Source of the DNA: Azonexus sp.
GTDB taxonomy: Bacteria > Pseudomonadota > Gammaproteobacteria > Burkholderiales > Rhodocyclaceae
DNA: 5,088 nucleotides
Direction: 5' to 3'
Assembly: GCA_030697085.1 (NCBI GenBank)
Contig: JAUYQT010000834.1
Coordinates: 1 to 5,088, forward strand
Numbering within the stretch: the stretch's first letter is position 1; each line of letters begins with the position of its first letter. The notes beneath the pieces are model-generated. The model saw only the letters and a list, made by a program, of their open reading frames with translations. It ran no database searches and had not been told where the DNA came from. The position numbers were made by a program, and so were the translations under genes. Shown one piece after another: positions 1-5,088 of the stretch.

Positions 1-605
1 GATTTACTGCAGCCCTCGGTATTGTTCGGATGGAAGAAAACGGACTGAGGCCGGAAAAAGGGGCCGTCATCGTAACCGGGGCGACCGGCGGCGTGGGCAG
101 CCTGGCCATTGATATGCTGGCCAAGCGCGGCTATCACGTGGTGGCACTCACCGGCAAGGAGAGCGAGGCGGCTTATCTGCGTGATCTTGGGGCAGCCGAG
201 GTGATGTTGCGACAGAGTCTGGATCTCACCAAGATCCGTCCGCTTGACCGTGGACGCTGGGCCGGTGCGGTCGACAATCTTGGGGGCGATGTGCTCGCCT
301 GGATCGCCAGCAGCATGGAGCAGGGCGGCACTATTGCCAGTATTGGCCTGGCCGCAAGCATGTCGCTGAATACGACCGTTGCGCCTTTTATACTGCGCGG
401 AGTGTCGCTGCTGGGTATTGATTCCGGCTATATCCGTGAGCCTTATCGCCGCGGTGTCTGGCAGCGTCTGGCCGATGATTTGCGTCCGCCGCATCTGGCG
501 GCGATGGCCCGGCGCGTTGCCTTTGATAATTTGCCGGCAGCTTTTGAAGATTTTATTGCTGGCCGGGCAAAAGGCCGCGCGGTGGTGGAAATTGCCGGGG
601 GCTGA
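1..605 (+). CDS. acuI: Acrylyl-CoA reductase, AcuI/YhdH family (5' end outside the window)
   Basis: This is a zinc-type medium-chain dehydrogenase/reductase of the YhdH/AcuI group. Known members reduce acryloyl-CoA to propionyl-CoA with NADPH in the cytoplasm. The frame is open from base 3, reading F-T-A-A-L-G-I-V-R before the Met at 30, and this matches the family's conserved GTAGFTA region. The Met at 30 is therefore internal and the gene begins upstream; roughly the first 130 residues (the catalytic GroES-like part) are missing. Visible features are the Rossmann dinucleotide loop VTGATGGVGS (72-101) and TGKES (150-164), where YhdH has SGRES, a segment expected to hold the NADPH 2'-phosphate. 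WAGAVDNLGG (258-287), PFILRGVSLLGIDS (385-426) and the C-terminal GRAKGRAVVEI also align with YhdH from memory. The TGA stop lies one base before the next gene's GTG start. The family call is firm; the exact substrate is inferred. Confidence 0.9.
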   Translation, partial: FTAALGIVRMEENGLRPEKGAVIVTGATGGVGSLAIDMLAKRGYHVVALTGKESEAAYLRDLGAAEVMLRQSLDLTKIRPLDRGRWAGAVDNLGGDVLAWIASSMEQGGTIASIGLAASMSLNTTVAPFILRGVSLLGIDSGYIREPYRRGVWQRLADDLRPPHLAAMARRVAFDNLPAAFEDFIAGRAKGRAVVEIAGG

Positions 606-606
606 C

Positions 607-1713
607 GTGGCTGGTTTGCCACATATTCTTATTGTGGATGACTCCCGGGTGGTCAGGATGTCATTAATCCGGCATTTGAAGGGCGCCTACGAGGTGCGTG
701 AAGAAGGGGATGGTGAGGCAGCCTGGCAGTCATTGGTGGTGGATCATTCGATTCAGGCGGTGATTTCTGACATCCAGATGCCGAAGCTCAACGGTTATGA
801 ATTGCTTGAACGGGTGCGGACGTCAAAACTTCGCCGCCTGCAGCAATTGCCCTTCATTCTGGTTTCTGGGGAAGAGACTGAGGAGGAGCGGGTCAAGGCG
901 AGCGCGCTCGGTGTTTCCGACTTTGTCACGAAGGGGGCAGGCAGCGCTGAAATACTGACCCGCCTGAATAATTTACTGGCTTTGTCGAGCGCCCGGGAAA
1001 ACCTCGATACGGGCCGGGAGCAGATGGTTCAGGATCCGCTGAGTGGGCTATTTACCCGTAAATTTCTTGAGATGCAGGCAGCGCAAGCCATGTCGCATTC
1101 AGTTCGACACGGCGTTGATACCAGTGTCATGGTTCTCGGCTTCGATGGTTTTGAAGGGTTGTGCGAACGTCTTGGGAGAAAAGTTGCTGAGGACGTGGCA
1201 ACTCGTTTCGCCAAGATGCTGGCCAGCAAGATGCGCCAGGAAGATAGTCTGGGACATTTTGGGGCGGGACAGTACGCCGTTGTGTCACCGGGTACTGCGG
1301 TGGTTTTTTGCGCCACGTTTGCCGAGCGCGTGCGCGAAGCGGTTGAGTTGGCACGCCTTTCCGTGCAGGGACAGATGGTGGCTGTCACCGTGAGTATTGG
1401 CTTGGCCAGTATCCCGGTTGATTCAGTGGTTTCGGCTGGTGCGTTGCTTGATTTGGCGGGCGCCCGGATGCTGGCGGCGATGCAATCCGGTGGCAATCGA
1501 ACGGAGTCGGGTGGCGTCCAGCCGGCAACGCGGGCGATCTCGATCAACCACGCACTCGAGTTACTGGCGGCTAATCGTCCTGATCCGGTCAAGCCGCATC
1601 TGGCGGTGTTGGCTCGGCAGTTGTTGCCATTGTTGAATTTGATGAATCAGGAATTGGGTTTGACGCTGCCCATGGTAGAGGTTGAACGTCGTTTGAGTGG
1701 GCGGAGTTCTTAA
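607..1713 (+). CDS. Response regulator: receiver domain plus degenerate GGDEF domain with retained I-site
   Basis: A 368-residue cytoplasmic two-domain signalling protein. The receiver domain (residues about 5-125) has every key residue: acidic pair D11/D12, phosphoacceptor D55 (in SDIQMP), S87 and K109. A GGDEF-type domain follows (about 140-300), recognisable from DPLSGLFTRKF (143-153), SIGLAS and the GGNR end. Its active site is degraded: the signature is GAGQY (219-223) instead of GGDEF/GGEEF, the first metal-binding Asp of the DxDxFK motif is Gly (GFDGF, 178-182), and the IND guanine-contact motif reads LCE. An RxxD inhibitory motif, RQED (210-213), sits exactly five residues before GAGQY, as in c-di-GMP-inhibited cyclases. 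A tail of about 60 residues (309-368) is unassigned. I chose GTG 607 because the receiver's first strand (HILIVDD) begins just after it; GGGGG at 597-601 is a possible weak ribosome site. TTG 616 is an alternative start. The frame is open further upstream, but there it overlaps the reductase gene and looks non-coding. Inferred role: phosphorylation-gated c-di-GMP sensor, not a cyclase. Confidence 0.87.
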   Translation: MAGLPHILIVDDSRVVRMSLIRHLKGAYEVREEGDGEAAWQSLVVDHSIQAVISDIQMPKLNGYELLERVRTSKLRRLQQLPFILVSGEETEEERVKASALGVSDFVTKGAGSAEILTRLNNLLALSSARENLDTGREQMVQDPLSGLFTRKFLEMQAAQAMSHSVRHGVDTSVMVLGFDGFEGLCERLGRKVAEDVATRFAKMLASKMRQEDSLGHFGAGQYAVVSPGTAVVFCATFAERVREAVELARLSVQGQMVAVTVSIGLASIPVDSVVSAGALLDLAGARMLAAMQSGGNRTESGGVQPATRAISINHALELLAANRPDPVKPHLAVLARQLLPLLNLMNQELGLTLPMVEVERRLSGRSS

Positions 1714-1770
1714 AAAATTTAATCCGTTCAGTATTTTGTAGTGCAGGAAAACATAATTAAAGGAATCTTT
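1714..1770 (+). other. AT-rich gap between the regulator and prpE
   Basis: This 57-bp spacer is clearly richer in A and T than the flanking genes. It contains the prpE ribosome binding site. I see no hairpin with a T-tract, so the upstream transcript may read through into prpE. No convincing -35/-10 pair was found: CATAAT at 1752-1757 resembles a -10 box but lies too close to the ribosome site. Whether prpE has its own promoter here is undecided. Confidence 0.5.
1759..1765 (+). promoter_or_regulatory. Ribosome binding site deciding the prpE start
   Basis: AAAGGAA is a good Shine-Dalgarno sequence ending five bases before ATG 1771. It fixes the start there rather than at the in-frame GTG at 1741, which would add ten residues (QENIIKGIF after the initiator) not expected in PrpE proteins and would place this site inside the coding region. 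Confidence 0.8.
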
Positions 1771-3663
1771 ATGGCGACTTACAAAGAATTTCACCAGTAT
1801 TCCATCGAAAAGCCGGATGAGTTCTGGACCGAGCAGGCCCAACTCGTTGATTGGCACGAGCCATTTACCCAGGTTTGTGATTATTCCCGTCCGCCATTTG
1901 CCAAATGGTTCGTTGGTGGCAAGACAAATCTCTGCCATAACGCGGTTGACCGCCATGCGGCCAAACGTCCAAACGACCGGGCGCTGATTTTTGTTTCGAC
2001 AGAAACGGGCGAAGAAACAGTCGATAGCTTTGCCGAATTGCAGCGTGAAGTCGAGCGCATGGCGGCGATTTATCAGAGCCTGGGCGTTAAGCGCGGTGAT
2101 CGTGTGTTGATTTACATGCCGATGGTGGCTCAAGCCTGTTTCGCCATCCTCGCTTCCGCCCGCATTGGTGCCATTCACTCAGTAGTTTTTGGCGGTTTTG
2201 CTTCCGGCTCACTAGCGACGCGCATCGATGATGCCAAGCCGACACTGATCGTTTCCTCCGATGCGGGTATGCGTGGTGGCAAAGCCGTGCCATACAAGCA
2301 TTTGCTTGATGACGCGATTGATCTGGCCGAACACAAGCCCACCAAGGTGCTGATGATCGACCGTGGTCTGGACAAGGCTTTCAACAAGGTAGATGGTCGC
2401 GATGTCGACTACGCGACGCTGCGTGCCGAGTTTATCGACGCTCAGGTGCCGTGCGAATGGATGGAGTCCAGTGAGCCGTCCTACATCCTTTATACCTCCG
2501 GGACGACTGGCAAACCGAAGGGCGTGCAGCGCGATACCGGTGGTTATGCCGTAGCGCTGGCGTCGTCGATGAAGCATATTTATTGCGGTGGCGAGGGTGA
2601 AACCTTCTTCTCCACCTCTGATATCGGCTGGGTGGTCGGTCACTCCTACATCATCTATGGCCCACTGATCGCCGGTATGGCCACGGTGATGTACGAAGGC
2701 ACGCCGCTGCGTCCTGATCCGGGCATCTGGTGGCACATCGTCGAAAAGTACAAGGTCAGCGTGATGTTCTCCGCGCCGACGGCAGCTCGCGTGCTGAAGA
2801 AGCAGGACCCGGCCTTCATGCACAAGTACGACCTCTCTTCGCTCAAGCACATCTTCATGGCCGGTGAGCCGCTCGATCAGCCGACGCACGAATGGTTTAT
2901 GACCGAGTTGCAAAAGCCGGTCATCGACAATTATTGGCAGACCGAAACCGGCTGGCCGATGCTGGCTGCCTTGCCGGGTGTTGAAAATACACCGATCAAA
3001 TACGGTTCGCCGAGTTTCCCGGTCTACGGTTATAACCTGCAGATTTTCCGTGAAGACGGTTCGGTTTGCGGTGCCAACGAAAAGGGGATTGCCGCAGTCA
3101 TTCCGCCGCTGCCACCCGGCTGTCTGACGACCGTCTGGGGCCAGGACGACCGTTTTGTCAGCACTTATTTCACGCTGTTCAAAGAGCCGCTGGTTTATTC
3201 CTCCTATGACTGGGCGATCAAGGACGATGACGGTTATTTCACCATTCTTGGCCGTACCGATGACGTGATCAATGTGGCCGGCCACCGTCTGGGCACCCGC
3301 GAAATCGAGGAAGCAATCCAGAACCACAATGCAATCGCCGAGGTTGCGGTGGTCGGTGTTGAGGACAAGCTTAAAGGCCAGGTGCCGATGGCCTTTGCTG
3401 TGGTCAAGGATGCCGCACGGGTTGCCACACCCGAGCTAGTCAAGGCGCTGGAGAAGGAAATATTCGGTACGGTCGACAGCATTTTGGGCGCTATTGGTCG
3501 TCCGGCTCGCGTTCACTTTGTGACCGGTTTGCCTAAAACCCGTTCCGGCAAGATGCTGCGTCGTTCCTTGCAAGCGCTGGCAGAAGGGCGCGATCCGGGC
3601 GATCTGACAACGATCGACGATCCATCGACGCTGGAGCAGATTAAAAACGCACTGGCCAACTAA
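1771..3663 (+). CDS. prpE: Propionate--CoA ligase (propionyl-CoA synthetase)
   Basis: PrpE activates propionate with ATP to propionyl-AMP and transfers the acyl group to CoA, the entry step for the methylcitrate cycle or other propionyl-CoA use; it is cytosolic. The 630-residue product is close to the usual length of about 628. It belongs to the acyl-adenylate-forming (ANL) superfamily: an N-terminal acetyl-CoA-synthetase-type cap (FHQYSIEKPDEFW), P-loop TSGTTGKPK (242-250), YWQTETGWP (388-396) with the acyl-pocket Trp395, the hinge region GRTDDVINVAGHRL (494-507), and PKTRSGKMLRR near the C-terminus. K594 there is the catalytic lysine, which is reversibly acetylated in relatives. A364 in FMAGEP stands where acetyl-CoA synthetases carry Val; this smaller residue makes room for propionate and, with overall resemblance, favours PrpE over Acs. 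No prpB, prpC, prpD or prpR is visible nearby. A strong terminator follows. Confidence 0.95.
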   Translation: MATYKEFHQYSIEKPDEFWTEQAQLVDWHEPFTQVCDYSRPPFAKWFVGGKTNLCHNAVDRHAAKRPNDRALIFVSTETGEETVDSFAELQREVERMAAIYQSLGVKRGDRVLIYMPMVAQACFAILASARIGAIHSVVFGGFASGSLATRIDDAKPTLIVSSDAGMRGGKAVPYKHLLDDAIDLAEHKPTKVLMIDRGLDKAFNKVDGRDVDYATLRAEFIDAQVPCEWMESSEPSYILYTSGTTGKPKGVQRDTGGYAVALASSMKHIYCGGEGETFFSTSDIGWVVGHSYIIYGPLIAGMATVMYEGTPLRPDPGIWWHIVEKYKVSVMFSAPTAARVLKKQDPAFMHKYDLSSLKHIFMAGEPLDQPTHEWFMTELQKPVIDNYWQTETGWPMLAALPGVENTPIKYGSPSFPVYGYNLQIFREDGSVCGANEKGIAAVIPPLPPGCLTTVWGQDDRFVSTYFTLFKEPLVYSSYDWAIKDDDGYFTILGRTDDVINVAGHRLGTREIEEAIQNHNAIAEVAVVGVEDKLKGQVPMAFAVVKDAARVATPELVKALEKEIFGTVDSILGAIGRPARVHFVTGLPKTRSGKMLRRSLQALAEGRDPGDLTTIDDPSTLEQIKNALAN

Positions 3664-3683
3664 GTTCGTTTGCGGTGTCTGGT

Positions 3684-3715
3684 AAAACCCGTCGGCGTAA
3701 TCCGGCGGGTTTTTT
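3684..3715 (+). terminator. Intrinsic terminator after prpE
   Basis: The arms AAAACCCGTCGG (3684-3695) and CCGGCGGGTTTT (3702-3713) pair over 12 base pairs with one G-T wobble, around a 6-base loop (CGTAAT). The right arm runs into a six-T tract (3710-3715). It begins about 20 bases after the prpE stop. The A-tract on the left arm could let it work on the opposite strand too, but no gene ends there from that side within the window. Confidence 0.93.
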
Positions 3716-3744
3716 ACGCCAGTCTCGTAATAATCCGGGCTGGG

Positions 3745-3766
3745 GGCAAGTGTTAGAATGCTTGCC
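3745..3766. repeat. Inverted repeat bracketing the ppx -10 element
   Basis: GGCAAG (3745-3750) and CTTGCC (3761-3766) are exact reverse complements separated by ten bases, and the gap holds the TGTTAGAAT element. The centre-to-centre distance of 16 bp is roughly one and a half helical turns. With the start site predicted near 3766, the left arm would not be transcribed, so an RNA hairpin is unlikely and a protein-binding operator is the more natural reading. Arms this short could also arise by chance. Confidence 0.35.
3751..3759 (+). promoter_or_regulatory. Probable extended -10 promoter for ppx
   Basis: TGT followed by TAGAAT matches the extended -10 form (TGn plus a hexamer differing from TATAAT at one base). 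No good -35 hexamer is present at 16-18 bp upstream, which fits an extended -10 promoter. Transcription would start near 3766, giving a leader of about 29 bases before ATG 3795. Its place just after the prpE terminator supports separate transcription of ppx. Confidence 0.6.
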
Positions 3767-3794
3767 AGTTCTACCTTCCGGCTATTTCAAGTTC

Positions 3795-5088
3795 ATGATT
3801 TACGAAACCGTTGCTGCCGTTGACCTGGGGTCAAATAGCTTTCGTCTGCAAGTGGGACGCGTTGTTGATAACCAGATTTATACCCTTGACTCAATGAGAG
3901 AGCCGGTTCGCCTGGCTTCTGGTCTGAATGCGGACAAGCGTCTTGATATTCCGGCACAAGCCAGAGCGCTTGATGCCTTGCGTCGCTTCGGTGAGCGTTT
4001 GGGCGGGCTGGATGCTGGCGCGGTGCGCGTGGTGGCAACCAACACGCTGCGGGTCGCCAAGAATTCAGCTGAATTTTTGCCGCAGGCGGAAGAGGCGCTG
4101 GGTTTTCCCATTGAAATTATCGCCGGTCGCGAAGAGGCGCGCCTGATCTATATCGGCGCTTCGCACTCGTTGCCAACGGTCGCCCACAAGCGTCTGGTGA
4201 TTGATATCGGCGGTGGTTCGACCGAATTCATCATTGGTAAGCGGCACGATCCGCAACTAATGGAATCGCTCTATATGGGTTGCGTGAGCTATACGCTACG
4301 CTTTTTTCCGGATCGCCGGATCGATAAAAATCGCCTGCGCGAGGCTCAGGTCGCTGCGACTAAAGAGATCGAGCTGATTGCTCACGACTACCAGCGGCTG
4401 GGCTGGAAGGAGGCGGTAGGGTCCTCCGGTACAGCGCGGGCGATTGCTGATGTACTCGAATTAAATGGCTTGAATCCGAACGGTGAGAACGGCATCACTC
4501 GCGTTGGTCTGGAGAAATTCTGTTCTTTGCTGATTAAGGCGGGCTCGGCCGAAGCGCTCGATTTACCCGGCGTCAAGGGAGATCGTTTACCGGTCTTGCC
4601 GGGTGGGGTTGCCATCATGTCAGCGATTTTCGATGTGCTTGGTATTGAGCGGATGACCTACGCCGAAGGCGCATTGCGTCTCGGTGTGCTCTACGATCTG
4701 CTCGGTCGCTTTCACCATCTTGATATGCGCGACTCAACGGTGGTGCAATTCCGCCGACGTTATCAGGTTGAGGCAGATCAGGTCGAGCGGGTTGAGGCTA
4801 CTGCCTTGTCGGCGCTGGCTCAGCTGACTGATGGCTTGCCGAGCGAAGCTGATGTGCAGCTATTGTCGTGGGCAACGCGCTTGCATGAAATCGGTATCTC
4901 GGTTGCGCACAACGCTTATCACAAGCATGGCGCCTATATTCTGACCTATGCCGATATGCCCGGTTTTTCCAAAAAAGATCAGCTGCAACTCGCCATGCTG
5001 GTTCTTGGTCATCGCGGCAAACTGGAGAAAGTGCGGAACTCCGCTGCGGTCGACATCGCCTGGCCGCTCATTTTTTGCTTGCGTCTGG
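3795..5088 (+). CDS. ppx: Exopolyphosphatase, Ppx/GppA family (3' end outside the window)
   Basis: Ppx removes terminal phosphates from long-chain polyphosphate; the related GppA hydrolyses pppGpp to ppGpp. The open frame gives 431 residues before the window ends, against about 500 for full-length relatives, so only the C-terminal part is missing. It has the actin-like ASKHA fold motifs: VDLGSNSFR (9-17), VVATNTLR (79-86), AGREEARLIY (110-119) including the region of the family's catalytic glutamate, the phosphate-binding IDIGGGSTEF (136-145) and GSSGTARAI (209-217). The C-terminal HD-like helical domain begins around 310, with RLHEIG (362-367) and HKHGAY (376-381). ATG 3795 is chosen because the first conserved strand follows directly; the site before it (CAAG) is a weak ribosome binding match. 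Ppx versus GppA cannot be settled from these motifs alone; Ppx is preferred on overall resemblance. No ppk is in view, though one could lie downstream. Confidence 0.9.
   Translation, partial: MIYETVAAVDLGSNSFRLQVGRVVDNQIYTLDSMREPVRLASGLNADKRLDIPAQARALDALRRFGERLGGLDAGAVRVVATNTLRVAKNSAEFLPQAEEALGFPIEIIAGREEARLIYIGASHSLPTVAHKRLVIDIGGGSTEFIIGKRHDPQLMESLYMGCVSYTLRFFPDRRIDKNRLREAQVAATKEIELIAHDYQRLGWKEAVGSSGTARAIADVLELNGLNPNGENGITRVGLEKFCSLLIKAGSAEALDLPGVKGDRLPVLPGGVAIMSAIFDVLGIERMTYAEGALRLGVLYDLLGRFHHLDMRDSTVVQFRRRYQVEADQVERVEATALSALAQLTDGLPSEADVQLLSWATRLHEIGISVAHNAYHKHGAYILTYADMPGFSKKDQLQLAMLVLGHRGKLEKVRNSAAVDIAWPLIFCLRL

Noticed and set aside
379..606. N-terminal extension of the regulator from ATG 379
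   Set aside because: The stretch overlaps the reductase out of frame and translates to a Trp/Cys/Arg-rich sequence with no domain, whereas the receiver domain starts cleanly just after GTG 607.
1029..1592. Minus-strand open frame of 187 codons opposite the GGDEF region
   Set aside because: Antisense to a domain supported by clear motifs; the composition (Ser, Thr, Pro, Arg) is typical of a shadow frame.
1727..1757. Possible sigma-70 promoter for prpE (TTCAGT ... CATAAT)
   Set aside because: The spacing of 19 bp is too long, the -35 match is poor, and the start point would fall on or just after the ribosome binding site.
1741..1770. GTG 1741 as the prpE start
   Set aside because: It would add ten unusual residues and put the good ribosome binding site inside the gene; ATG 1771 fits family length and spacing.
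1561..2178. Minus-strand open frame of 205 codons spanning the regulator end, the gap and the prpE start
   Set aside because: It crosses two real genes in antisense, with no recognisable domain and no evident ribosome site or promoter.
2212..3327. Long open frame of 371 codons on the minus strand inside prpE
   Set aside because: It lies wholly within a confidently identified gene, and its translation is rich in His and Arg with no recognisable family motif. It is a by-product of prpE codon use.
1..5088. CRISPR array, tRNA, insertion sequence or phage-like elements
   Set aside because: No spaced direct repeats, tRNA-like cloverleaf, transposase or terminal inverted repeats were seen by eye; almost all the sequence is explained by four ordinary genes.

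Overview
The window shows four protein-coding genes, all on the + strand and tightly packed: the 3' part of an acrylyl-CoA reductase (AcuI/YhdH family), a response regulator with a degenerate GGDEF domain, a complete propionate--CoA ligase (prpE), and the 5' part of an exopolyphosphatase (Ppx/GppA family). The only non-coding stretches are a 57-bp AT-rich gap before prpE and a 131-bp gap before ppx, which holds a strong intrinsic terminator and a probable extended -10 promoter. I see no mobile elements, RNA genes, CRISPR arrays or long repeats. The protein sequences and the moderately GC-rich coding DNA suggest a betaproteobacterium, probably of the Rhodocyclales (Dechloromonas/Azonexus type). 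That is a judgement from remembered protein resemblance, not a search.

Layout. Positions 1-605 hold the reductase, missing its N-terminal part. After a single intervening base a GTG codon at 607 opens the response regulator (607-1713), which implies one transcript and coupled translation. prpE (1771-3663) has its own good ribosome binding site and is closed by a hairpin plus T-tract at 3684-3715. ppx starts at 3795, behind a TGT-TAGAAT extended -10 element, and runs off the end of the window.

How the genes may work together. AcuI reduces acryloyl-CoA to propionyl-CoA, and PrpE makes propionyl-CoA from propionate, CoA and ATP, so two of the four genes feed the same intermediate (inference from family function). 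The regulator between them keeps a complete phosphoreceiver site. Its GGDEF domain has lost the catalytic signature (GAGQY) but keeps a correctly spaced RxxD inhibitory site, which suggests a phosphorylation-controlled c-di-GMP receptor rather than a cyclase. The terminator and separate promoter make ppx an independent unit.

Nothing here amounts to a clearly new system. The most interesting item is the degenerate-GGDEF regulator with its unassigned C-terminal tail, translationally linked to a metabolic reductase.
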